Below, piece after piece: positions 32,693-43,649 of a DNA stretch of 64,000 bases (position 1 is its first letter; every line of letters begins with the position of its first letter). The notes under the pieces are model-generated. The model worked only from the letters and a program-made list of their open reading frames with translations. It had not been told where the DNA came from and did not search any database. The translations under genes were made by a program, and so were the position numbers. Source of the stretch: Malachius bipustulatus (lineage: Eukaryota; Arthropoda; Insecta; Coleoptera; Melyridae); NCBI GenBank assembly GCA_910589415.1, contig OU342639.1, positions 7,386,268 through 7,450,267 of the forward strand. Reading direction: 5' to 3'.

Positions 32693-33876
32693 CTCCACCT
32701 ATGGTCGATACATTTTCTAGAAACAGTCACAGAAATCTTCCCGTTAACTAAATGAGCCTTTATAACACTGGCTGTAATAATAATTAACTTGTTAATAACG
32801 ACAAACCATCTAAGAAACCAACGTTGCCGAGGATTTAAAAGAACACTCCTTGAGGTGTTTTCAAGATGATATTATATTATTCAGAGATATGTCAAGGTAG
32901 GTTTAATAAAACATCACAGTACCTATTAAGTTTATCTATTGCAGAACGTAAATAATTATGTGTTGGTAGAAAAACTCGTATTACGAAACAAAATATGAGC
33001 AATTCTGGATTGACTGCTCAAATTAATTAGAATATTGTCACGAGACGCACCTGTAGAAACCTTCCTAGCTCTCGAGAGCTATATATTTGAAATCTGTAAA
33101 CATTCTGAGCAAAACTTTGTTCAGTCAAACAAAAGTTGCTGCAAACAAGCTTCTTTCGAAATGTAATATTTGGTAAATTAAAATCATGATTGCTGACTCA
33201 AACTGGAAAAAGTTGATAAAAGAAGTAACTCTCAAATTTGTGTGGATTTGCACTGTGCGAGTCCAGAAGTGGGAACTGGCACTTCGCTAGTTCAGCGTGG
33301 TACTATAGAAGTAGGGGAGGTAATATCCGTGAAGTTCATGAAGTGAGTTATATAAAGTGTCCCCCAAGGGTCCACCCTTCCAATAGAGGAAAAGCTGAGG
33401 TCGCAAAGACCCCAAGTTCTACTGATTTGACAATCATGTACATGTTTTGGGTGTACCAACTGAATGTAGGAACAATCAGCCAGAGTTATATTTATGTATC
33501 ACTTATTATTTTGGTTCAATTCTTAAAATAGATAGGTACCTAGTGTGTAAACATTGTAATCGTTCTACAATTGCACATTTTTGGTAATATATTTTTTTAA
33601 ATAATCTATTTTCCTCTCACCCCCATATATCCATATAGCAGATGAAGGACTACATAAATCATTATAAACTCCAACAACATGGTGCTGACTGGCAACTATC
33701 TATTCTCCAGTGAATATTTATTAAAGTTTTGAGAGATCTAATTCAGATTTAAATTTAATAAACACCTATTAATTAGAGTTAATTTGAAACTAATCTCTTG
33801 ATAACCATGTTAGTTGATATTCGCACAGGATCAAACTATCATTAAACTTTCAATAAACTATATTTTAAAGCTTATA
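32693..33876. other. No recognisable gene
   Basis: AT-rich sequence. A 97-codon plus-strand frame (33238-33531) shows no known domain. Confidence 0.45.
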
Positions 33877-34027
33877 CAGGGTGTTCCAGTTCATTCGAGT
33901 CGGTCTCTTTGAGCGGCACGATGGATTTTTCCAAAAATATATTGCAAATTCAATTACAGTACCACAATTGTCATAGTTTTAAATTATTTTGGACTATACA
34001 GAGTTTTCAGAGTTTGTCTAGTTAGGT
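33877..34027. repeat. Isolated left end of a CAGGGTG MITE
   Basis: TACAGGGTGTTCCAGTTCAT resembles the ends of the TA-duplicating elements here, but no matching inverted end follows before the putative LTR, so it may be truncated. Confidence 0.35.
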
Positions 34028-35193
34028 TGTAACGTACATTTTGTACGTACTGGCTAAATGCCAGCGACCCGGAGACAACCGCGGTGCGCGCGTCGCATAA
34101 GTGAGTGATGGTGGCTTTTAGTGAGATGCAAACACGGCCGGCTGGAGGCCTCGAGTTCGTCGACCACGACTGTCGAGTTTCGTCGACCTCGACTGTCGAG
34201 TTTCGATTCGATACGCCGATACCTGAGATCTCACCTTTCCTTTCTCTCCTGGAATTCGCTTGAAGAAGGTCGTTTTGGCAAACACCTGCAATTTCCACCA
34301 AAATGGCGTCGTGGACTTTCACGTAAAATATTATAAACATCGTCTGTGTTTTTGGCTTGGTGAGTTGCCTAAAATGGTTCTTTTATTATTGTTTTAATTG
34401 TATAAATCATATTTCCTTTTAATACAAAGAGGGAAACAGCAATTAATCCGATCGAGTTTCGCCAGCATGTAAAATTTGTTGATCACATTTTTATCTTAAT
34501 TATCTTGAGGATGGGATATAATTTTATGTAACCCTGGTAGGCCAGAACTCGATCGGACCGTTAACACCACCAAGAGTGTATCTGATACATACTGAAATTT
34601 CAGCTTTTCTTGTGGGAGCAAGTTTTCTTACTGGAGCAAGTTTTCCTTGGAGCAAGTTTTCTTACTGGAGCAAGTTTTCCTACGGGAGCAAATTTTCTTA
34701 CTAGACCGACGTTTCATACCGGAGCACACTCTTCATACCTGAGACCACTTTGCCGATTGGACAACCTTTGTCTTCGTACCGAAGTGCACCTGATCCAGGG
34801 TCACACATTGGTATTACTGGAGCTGCTGATCTGACTCCCGCAGCAGCTGAACCAATAAATATCAGCCGAACCTGAGCCACCCAGAGCCCCGGCTGAAAAT
34901 CTTCATCCTCGCATAGGAGAGCCCTACGAAGATAAGTGCCTTCACTGGTCCAATTTTACCACCCCTTTCATTCGGCTGATCTCAACGTTTTTTATTTTGT
35001 TAACCGTGCTCAAGATTATGTGATACTAAATAGCTGTGATTTTTTAAAATAAAGAGTACCTGTTGTTCTGCTGACCTGCTTGTTCTTGTTGACCCTCTTA
35101 GACTAGCGACTCAACCCACGACCCTTGTTGTCTTTTATTTGTCTCATGCTCTCAACGGTATTTTTCCCCTCTAGGGTAGAATAATTCGTTTCA
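34028..35193 (+). repeat. Probable long terminal repeat (solo or 5' LTR)
   Basis: It starts TGTAACGTACATTTTGTACG and ends ATTCGTTTCA, i.e. TG...CA. Two bases later comes a TGG-initiated primer-binding-site-like word. An AATAAA at about 35050 sits near the expected polyadenylation position. A 5-unit minisatellite of GGAGCAAGTTTTC(C/T)T words occupies about 34614-34711, and a 23-bp duplication (GAGTTTCGTCGACC...) lies at 34155-34205. No second LTR and no gag or pol are in the window, so the assignment rests on the end structure alone; a host CpG-rich exon is an alternative for 34060-34330. Confidence 0.4.
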
Positions 35194-35195
35194 AG

Positions 35196-35209
35196 TGGCG
35201 ACCAACGTG
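35196..35209 (+). promoter_or_regulatory. tRNA primer-binding-site-like sequence
   Basis: TGGCGACCAACGTG directly after the putative LTR. The first eight bases fit the 3' end of an insect tRNA-Arg (reverse complement ...GGTCGCCA). Downstream sequence is lost where the truncated non-LTR element begins. Confidence 0.4.
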
Positions 35210-35299
35210 TCTATCTGTCTAAAATTCGTTTCAAGGTTGAGTAGTTTGTGAGTCATAAACAATTGAAAATCGCACTTTTCGAATTCAATTCAATTCACT

Positions 35300-37979
35300 G
35301 TATACATACAACGAGAACTTATACTGGGAGTGAAAGTTCTCACTAATCACGGTAACTCGTTTTCCGTCTTCTCAGTATACATTCCACCGTCGACCTCTGT
35401 TTGCGATTATGAGGGATTTTTGGAGTTACTTAGTGGCGTCAGTGATCTTCAGAATAAGGGAGTTGTCATAGTGGGCGACTTTAATGCCCCTAATTTTACT
35501 TCAGGACCTGGATATAGTGTTAGTAGGTGCATAAATAATTTTGTGAAATTTCATAACTTAAATCAATTTAACAATGTTACTAATAAGCTTAATCGAGTAC
35601 TCGATCTGGTTTTATCTGGCATTACTTGTACCGTTGAGGGATCTCTGCAGCCTCTTGTCCTTGAGGATGGACATCATCCTGCCATTGATATCCAATTTGA
35701 ATCTCATGGTGTGCATCACGTAAACTTCAAAAAAGATCTTGCTCCTCAATTTAATTTCAAAAGAGCGGACTATCCTCTTATGTATGGCTTGCTTTGTGAT
35801 CTGGACTGGTATGTTCTTGAGGGGGAGAACGATATTGACCTGGCGTGTTCAACTTTCTATGATGATCTTGTTTGGTATTTTCGAGATTTCTGTTCCCAAA
35901 ACTAATCCAAATGTCAATGGGCGTAGATACCCGCCTTGGTTTGATGGTATAATTAAATCATCACTACGTGAGAAATATTTTCTTTTTAAAAAATACAAAA
36001 AATTTAAGACTTCGCCCCACTATGAGTTGTACAAAAAATCTCGCACTAATTGTAAGAAAATGATCAACGTAGCATACAGAAGGTATATTGGTGAAGTAGA
36101 ATCCCTCCTTTCCAAAGAGCCCAAAAAGTTTTGGGAGTTCACTCAAAATAAACGGGGAAACACTAGGATACCCGGACTAATGACTCAATGGTTTTGAGTT
36201 GGACACTCCTGAGCTTATTGTTGATGCATTCGCTGGATATTTTGGTAGTGTTTATACTGAATCTTATGGCTTACCGACTGGATTCGTTTCATATACTGGT
36301 GGGTGGTCGGGACACTCTGTCGGCTTATCTGGTGTGTCCGAAGAAGAGATCTCAGCTGCCCTGAAAGAATCTAAGAACACGTTTACGATGGGTCCAGATG
36401 GAGTGCCGAGCTTCTTGTTGAGAGACTGTGAACAGGTTCTGGTCAGGCCACTTTTTTATTTATATAATCTAAGTATTAAGAATAGTGTTTTTCCAGCTAT
36501 CTGGAAGCGTGCTTTGATATGCCCCATCTTTAAGAAGGGTGATGTACGGGAGGTTAGTAACTATAGACCCATATCTCTGTTATGCGGTTTTGCTAAAATC
36601 TTTGAATCTGTTCTATATATAAGAGAATCTACTCCCAGGTGAAACAGCGAATAACTCAGTCTCAGCATGGGTTTGTTGAAGGGCGTTCCAGTTACAAATC
36701 TGGCTTGCTTCTCGCAATATGTCTCTGAGTGTATCGATTCTCGAGGTCAGGTTGATGCCATATACTTAGATTTTTAAAAGGCCTTTGATCAATTGGATCA
36801 TGGCATATTGCTGAAGAAATTGTCTTCATTTGGCTTTGTTGATTCACTGCTGGCATTCTTTCAATCTTACTTATCTGATAGGCAACAGCGAGTGAAGTAT
36901 CAATGTGTACAGTCGGGGATAATCATACCTACATCTGGTGTTCCCCAGGATTCTAATCTGGGGCTACTATTATTCCTACTATTTATTAATGATATTACCG
37001 AGGTTATAAGATGTGAAAGGTTGTTGTTTGCGGATGATCTCAAGCTCTTCAGTGCTGTCAGTTCGACGACTGACTGTGAGGCCCTCCAGCGGAATATTTG
37101 CTCAGTATATGAGTGGTGTTATATTTGAATGTGCCCAAATACTTGGTAGTGAGCTACTCCAGATCGACCAATTCAGTTGTTTTTGACTACAAAATAGATA
37201 ACATTTTGGTTGATCGTTCGGAAACTGTCAGGGATTTGGGTGTTGTGTTTGATCGTGGGTTGTACTTTGTGGATCACTATGATGCAATAGTAGCTAAGGC
37301 ATTTAAAACATACGGATTCATTTGCAGAAGCTGCAGGGATTTCTCCAACGTCGGTGCTATTTGTGTTCTATTTTATTCATTAGTAAGATCTGCATATACT
37401 TGAGTACTGTAGTATTATCTAGTATCCTGTTTATCAGGTACATATTGATCGACTGGAATCTGTTCAGCGACATTTTTTGAAGTTTATTTCCTACAGACTA
37501 GATAATGTTTACCCTCCTAGAGGGTATGATCATAGTTTGTTGTTCGCTCGATTTGGCTTTACCTCACTTTTTGTGGTGCCTCGTCTGAATGCTCGCCAGA
37601 GTAAAACTTTTTATTGTTTGCCATTTAGAACAAATGCTTTGTTGAGATCGCCCGTCACTGTCATGTGTCAACTGTTCAACAAAATCTCAGAAAATTGTGA
37701 TATCCATGCGGATACTTTCGCTGCTATACTTGCCTATATTGTTCGCGAATTTGGTCAAATTGCTGTAACTAACAGTTGATCATAGTTTGCGATTATTTCT
37801 TGGGTGCCCACTAATGAGTTCTTGGTCTATTTGTGGGTTAGTGCTTTTTTTTTGTTTAGTTATGTTTGGTGTTTGTTCATACTATACTCGATGTATACTT
37901 GATCGATGTTAATTTTTCAGTTGTAATTTCTATAGAGTTGTTTTCCTATAAATGGGTGTAAACCTGCTGGAATCAAATA

Positions 37980-38023
<44 letters not shown>
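35300..38023 (+). mobile_element. Non-LTR retrotransposon 3, 5'-truncated, decayed
   Basis: It is the same family as element 1 by protein and 3' end (CCTGCTGGAATCAAATATATT then ATT units, 37977-38023). ORF1 and the first part of the endonuclease are missing, a typical consequence of incomplete reverse transcription. The exact 5' junction lies between about 35290 and 35315. Confidence 0.88.
35312..37779 (+). pseudogene. Truncated ORF2 (endonuclease-RT) of element 3, multiple frameshifts
   Basis: The remaining endonuclease shows YIPPS, VIVGDFNAPNF and EDGHHPAID. The RT shows MGPDGVPSF, NYRPISLL (about 36556), QHGFVEGRSS, a TAA inside the IYLDF*KAFD box (36776), SGVPQDSNLGLLLF (family SGVPQGS.LGPLLF, so a Gly-to-Asp and a Pro-to-Leu change) and FADD (about 37028). 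Frames change near 35900, 36195, 36640, 36710, 37120 and 37400-37480. The C-terminal RTNALLRSPVTVMC matches element 1. It is not functional. Confidence 0.87.
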
Positions 38024-38025
<2 letters not shown>

Positions 38026-38247
38026 CATGTCCCTACTTTAATTTTTTATGTTCTATTCAATGGTGCAGAAAAAAATTGTATTATCTTTGTTTTTTTTTAT
38101 TCAACAATGGGTTGAGAATTCTCAGATTTTTCCGTATTTTTCATGACCTAAAATTTTGCTTTAAAAGAACAACTTAAAACTCCATTATACATATACAGCC
38201 ACACTAGAGAATTAGCGGCCCTGTAAAACAGCTAAATTGATGTTATA

Positions 38248-38562
38248 CGGGGTATTAATGAACAGGTGTTACAAAATTTAAGAGCCTGTAGGAAATGCAA
38301 AAATAGGCGATAAATTTTCCGTAGACAAGGGTCGTTGGGGCTTTAATTTTGGAGATATTCAGATTCTTCAAAAAATATAACTTTTTCCGAAATTTTTTCC
38401 GAAAATTTCCTATAAAATTTTCCAAAGAACTTTAACACCCTTTTTTGGTAGATATCTCGAAAACTAAAGCTCCAACGACCCATGTCTACAGGGAATTTTT
38501 TGCCGAATTTTGCATTTCCTACATGCCCTTTAATTTTTTATCATCTTTCCATTAACACACTG
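38248..38562. mobile_element. MITE, 315 bp, ~120-bp inverted ends
   Basis: The left end CGGGGTATTAATGAACAGG and the inward-read right end CAGTGTGTTAATGGAAAGA are flanked by TA. The arms share CATGTAGGAAATGC/CCTGTAGGAAATGC and GGGTCGTTGG(G/A)GCTTTA. Non-coding. Confidence 0.65.
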
Positions 38563-38839
38563 TATAAATTCTAATCCGACCCTTATAAATGTGTATCTAT
38601 ATTAAAGATCACTAAATTTTTTTATAAAGGGAAGAAAAGATACATAAGATGCCTTAATAAATGTATAATAAAGCGCTCAAAGCGTTTCATCAGCCTAATT
38701 ATTTCACCGAATAGCTTTATAAGCAACTCAGTGCGAAACAAACCTTTAAAGTAGCAAGTAAGCTTTATAAGTTGCCAGAATATATCGCTTATTGAATTAA
38801 ATTAGGGGCAATAATTTAATATTTTTGAAATAACATAAC

Positions 38840-38897
38840 AAAAAAAAAGGAAAACGAAAAATTTTTCCATATGGTGCGAACTTTTTGACGGGCACTG
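38840..38897. repeat. Lone transposon end of the CAGTGCCCGTC family
   Basis: Read on the minus strand it is TACAGTGCCCGTCAAAAAGT followed by TCGCACCATATGG and a T-rich stretch. The same layout occurs at both ends of 21972-23125. No partner end was found nearby. Confidence 0.5.
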
Positions 38898-40020
38898 TAT
38901 ACGAGGCCGAACTTAATTCATTCTATAGAAATTATGATCACATTATATTTAAATAAATGGATTTTTAAAAAGGTTATACGTTTTTTACGACATCTGTATG
39001 ATAAGATGAATGTACCGTCTTAGTCAAAATTTATAATAGCTGTGTATTCAATGGAAAAGTTATTTTTGAAGCTGGTAAAAAAAATGTTTCCATTGACATG
39101 TTCACTTTAATGTCACTTTACCTCTGAGTTATTATAGGGAGTTTCCATAGAAAGACGTAAATCAAATCCGAGGGGTTCTAAATATATTATAAAAAAAAAC
39201 TATTATGTGTGTAGTTCTGTAAACTTACTTACTTGTGTATTTGTTAAGCTACCGATGAAACTACACGAAAAATTTCCGGTGAGCAAAAATAGTATGAAAT
39301 TCTAGAGTTTGATTTCGATTCAGTTTCCCATCAGGTTTCCTATTTACAACCGCTTTGATTTAGGCATTACAAACATCATTATGATGTTATATACCTAGTA
39401 CCCGTAATAACCGGAATATATTCCTGAAAATGTATAAGTGAAACCAGAGATTTCTCGTTCTGTTGATACGAAATTATCACTGAAGCACATCAATATACAT
39501 AACTCACTCCTAGATTGGCAAACTAAAAGCTCCATGTTGGGATGGTATGAAATGGCTTTATTTCCTTTTGACGCACATATATTAACAGGCTGTTTGACGA
39601 TGAATCGCATGTATAGGAAACTATTTCTGAGGTGCCTAAGTAAGATGAATCTACTTGGATTTTCAGACTGATAATTCAAAAGTGATTATCTGGTTCTTAA
39701 TTAATATTTTATAATCCTATCACCACGATACATATCACTCTGTATAGTCAGAAGAGTTACAATAATTTAGGATGTGGCGCTATTTTCACCTCATCAGCGT
39801 TCGGAAGTATACCAAATCTAGATCTGAAAGTAACTTCACGTTTTCGTTATAAAGGTGTTTTCGTTAAAAGTTATCACCAAGCAGCAAAAGAATATTCATA
39901 TCATATACGATGAACATTGTTTTCCAGATATAGGATATTCCATATTATCGGTTCGATACATATTGAGGTCTTTTTTTACTTCGAGTGCCATCTGATTCAA
40001 GATCGCCGGAAGCACCTCAG
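38898..40020. other. No recognisable gene
   Basis: Overlapping open frames of 77-94 codons on both strands around 39395-39679 show no known motif. Confidence 0.45.
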
Positions 40021-40023
40021 CCT

Positions 40024-40336
40024 CATGGGCTTCTCGTGCTCACCCGCTCTGCTTCATGTCACCCATTCTGTCAGTTTGGTCCTCTGAACTAGTTTGTACA
40101 ACCCCATTAGGTACTGGATGAGTGTCATATTCTTCCGGACTCATTTTTGACTGTTCCTATATTTTCCAGATTCGGTCCAGAGTTGGAGCTTCGTATTCGC
40201 ACAGGACATGTTTAGCTATCTCTTGGGCCTTGCTCCATTCTCGGCAGCTTAGGTCTTCATTGAACAGTCCTATTTTGTTTAAATGTTCTTTATTGAGGTC
40301 TTGACGCAGATCAATGCCAGTGAGCCAAACGGAGCA
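40024..40336 (-). pseudogene. C-terminal fragment of an R1/Jockey-type retrotransposon pol
   Basis: On the minus strand the frame reads LTGIDLRQDLNKEHLNKIGLF (as separate words LTG, LRQDLNKEHL, NKIGLF), then CREWSKAQEIAKHVLCEYEAP, then a TAG, then SPEEYDTHPVP. This is the order of the post-RNase H region in many insect non-LTR pol proteins: LTG-H-x-RL, a Cys/His knuckle ending HVLC.C.A, and a PEE..HP segment. One knuckle Cys is replaced (CREW) and there is a stop, so it is a dead fragment. The clade is uncertain. Confidence 0.55.
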
Positions 40337-40591
40337 CTATAATAATTATTATACTTATAAAAACTTCAAATTGTAAAAAGTGTGGTTATTTCATTTAGAA
40401 ATCGATTCTGATAATCACGGAACCAAGTCCATCACATGACTTTTATTGACTTGAAGATTATTTACAATTAGTTGGAAGCTAATATAACACATAGAATGAA
40501 TATCCTACTACCTATATTATAAAGAACGAAAGCATCCTTCTGGCTAGCGGCAGTTTTACATGATTATTATTATATTAGAGAAATTACAATA

Positions 40592-40673
40592 CAGGGTGGT
40601 CCATCACTTATGTGCACCCATAGCAATGGAGGTTGTAACATCCCACTTATGATCATAAGACGTGATCACCCTG
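40592..40673. mobile_element. Minimal MITE, 82 bp, CAGGGTG ends
   Basis: CAGGGTGGTCCATCACTTATG on the left and, inward, CAGGGTGATCACGTCTTATG on the right, both flanked by TA. The core is about 40 bp. Confidence 0.6.
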
Positions 40674-41790
40674 TACGGGCATATCGCTGAATTAGTTGAA
40701 AATTCCGTCGCCTTACAAGTTCATGCTGTATATTGAAATGGATTTAAAAATTACGACCAATCTATCTAAAAAAATTTTAAATGTATAATTAGTCGGAATA
40801 AAGAAGAGATGGCTCCTGAATAGATTATTGCGAATGGGAATGATCTCGTCTCGTCTGAGTACTAGCATTAGAAGGAAGAATGTTTACTATTTACTCAGCG
40901 ATATTACCTTTCTACGACTCATAAAGGGCTAGAGCGAGGATCTTCTAATTATTAGAGAGGAGGATGGTTCACGTGTTAGAATACATCGAAAAGCTTCTAA
41001 ATCGAACAAAGCGGATCAAGGAAATGGAGCAAAACCTGAGTTTGTCTCTTTCCTATAACAAACGTCTTCTAGGTGGCTATGGCTCTTCAAGTGGCTAATT
41101 TTCATAGATAGAGACAATCCGCCTAAAATATTAAACGATTGGGGCAGAAAAGGCTCACGTCATAAGTCTTTCAAGTGGCAGTAAGAGGTCATTTTTGGAT
41201 TCACAGGCAAGATTATAGTACCCTAGTTTGACCTCCAACAACTAGAGCAGCTTCACTTTTCTGTTCTAAAACTTATATGACAGAGTTGAATTCCGGTAGA
41301 GGAAATATCGACTTTTCAACAGGGTATTGAGAGATCCTAGAGACCTGACTTGACTCTGTCTTGCCCTTTCTTCATCCCTGGTTTAGATGAGTTGGGTTGG
41401 GATACCTGAATGTTCCTTAAAAACAATGGCTCAAGATTAAGAACAAGTCGAATCACTTTAATTATTGCATCTCACCTCAATCGAATGCCTGCTGTCATAA
41501 GCTTGACACTCTCCAAATGGAATGTTTATCTGCAGGAGTAAAGATTATTACTTCCCAAGCCTAGTTGTCAAAAAGATGTAAGTAGTCGTGGAATTTCGGT
41601 AACTACCAAAAAAAAAGCGATTTCGCGAGTGTGGTTTAGTTTTTAGGATGCTTCAGCTGTTACCACAGGACAGGCTAAGATCCAGTTCGTGGTTGCTGAC
41701 TATGATGGTCGGGCGTAAAAACAGAAGCAGGCATGAAAGTTAGGGTTTTTTAAGATTTGTTAGTTAATTATGGATCTATAAATGTATCTA
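40674..41790. other. No recognisable feature
   Basis: No long frame, terminal repeat or splice-flanked coding block seen. Confidence 0.45.
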
Positions 41791-41794
41791 ATGT

Positions 41795-41940
41795 AAAAAA
41801 ATTGAAAATTTTTGTCCTAACAAGATTTTCGTTACGAAAATCGCAGCGATTTCGTAAGGAAAATCTAAAAAAATTGAAAATTTCTGTCCTAACAAGATTT
41901 TCCTTACGAAAATCGCAGCGATTTCGTAAGGAAAATCTTG
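41795..41940. repeat. Tandem pair of 72-bp units, each carrying a ~45-bp palindrome
   Basis: Unit 1 starts at 41795 and unit 2 at 41867. Each contains an inverted repeat, AAGATTTTCCTTACGAAA against TTTCGTAAGGAAAATCTT (41894-41939; 41822-41866 in unit 1, with one G for C). A GC-rich stretch with GGCCTGCCGGCGG and CCTTCGGCC follows to about 41995. Open frames on both strands here are produced by the palindrome. Confidence 0.8.
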
Positions 41941-42445
41941 GCCTGCCGGCGGCGTCGAGCCTTCGGCCCTCCATGGCGGGCCTTCGGCCTGTAGTGTCAG
42001 TAGATCCCAGTCAAAGTTGAAATTTGTCATCAGTTGTTTTTTTGTTTTTTTAATTGCAGTTTTTCTATATCAGTACGGCCCAAAAAGCATTAGATTCCCT
42101 GTCAAAGTTAACGCCTGTCACCTCCTTTTTTTTTACTATTTTTTTCTATATTGCTCCTGAAGGACCAATATGTGAACTTACGAAAATTCGCGTGGAAGTT
42201 AGATACACGTAAAAGATACTTTCGTGTTAGTTTGAGTGGAGGGTGAGCGGAGAGACTCTTTTCTTAGTCACAGGCGAGTACCTCCGAGATCTTATTTGGA
42301 TCACCGCGAACAGATTTACATCGAAAAATGTGCGAAAAACACTTTTACCTTTGAGAACATGAATGATCATTGAAAATTTTCGCTTCCAACGGACTAAATC
42401 GCACGCCATTTTATTAAAATCATTCAAACAAAGTCGGCGGTTATA

Positions 42446-43647
42446 CAGGGTGTCCCATAATATGTGGGCAATCTCCCGGATTTGGGTAAATTTCGTAAAA
42501 TTAAATGAAAAAATAGCTATAAAATTAATTCCTCAGAGACACCCTTACAAAGATATTAGCTGTTGAAGTTGAGGGTTGAAAATCAATTTTTTGCAATAAC
42601 TTTTTTATTTCTTGACCGATTTTGATAATTTTTGGTTTTATTTTGTATTATTTGGGACTGTTTAGAATAGTGTTTCATAATCTTTGGTAGCACATACATA
42701 GACCTCGGGATGGCATAACCCCCTCATTCACTTGAAAGAAAACAATAAAAATAATAATTTTACAGTTTTTTAAGGTTAATTTTCTTTTTATTTGACATTT
42801 TTTACATAAAAAATGTATCCTTATTTATTTCGATAGAGCGAACCGTTATCGAGATAAACGTCCTTCTAATAGGTGATGCGTCGCAGGAACTTTCTAAATT
42901 TCAAGTAAATTTTAACAAGATGGCTGACCTTTGACAGTAAATTGAGCAGGAAACAAAACAATAACTTAATTAAATACACGTCAAATAGTGTCAAAGATTT
43001 TATTTCATGCAGATTCAATTCTAACTGATTTCAAAATGAGTTACAGAAACGCTGAATACGCAGAAAATCAGTTAGAATTGAATCTGCATGAAATGAAATC
43101 TTTTGACACAGACGTGTATTTAATTAAGTTATTGTTTTGTTTCCTGCTCAATTTACTGTCATAGGTCAGCCATCTTGTTAAAATTTACTTGAAATTTAGA
43201 AAGTTCCTGCGACGCATCACCTATTAGAAGGACGTTTATCTCGATAACGGTTCGCTCTATCGAAATAAATAAAAACACATTTTTTATGTAAAAAATGTCA
43301 AATAAAAAGAAAATTAACCTTAAAAAACTGTAAAATTATTATTTTTATTGTTTTATTTCAAGTGAATGAGGGGGTTATGCCATCCCGAGGTCTATGTACG
43401 TGCTACCAAAGATTATGAAACACTATTCTAAACAGTCCCAAATAATACAAAATAAAACCAAAAATTATCAAAATCGGTCAAGAAATAAAAAAGTTATTGC
43501 AAAAAATTGATTTTCAACCCTCAACTTCAACAGCTAATATCTTTGTAGGGGTGTCTCTGAGGAATTAATTTTATAGCTATTTTTTCATTTATTTTTACGA
43601 AATTTACCCAAATCCGGGAGATTGCCCACATATTATGGGACACCCTG
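42446..43647. mobile_element. Near-perfect 1.2-kb palindromic foldback MITE
   Basis: Arms 42446-43031 and 43066-43647 are inverted copies with few mismatches around a ~34-bp loop; almost the entire element is stem. The ends read CAGGGTGTCCCATAATATGT and are flanked by TA. Transcription from either side would give a ~580-bp hairpin RNA. No coding content. Confidence 0.92.
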
Positions 43648-43649
43648 TA

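Noticed and set aside
34121..34336. 71-codon frame and overlapping 118-codon minus frame
   Set aside because: They overlap each other in the GC-richer part of the putative LTR and show no domain.
41757..42030. Open frames on both strands with repeated FSLRKSQRFR/FSLRNRCDFR-like words
   Set aside because: They are produced by the tandem palindromes; both strands are open for the same reason.
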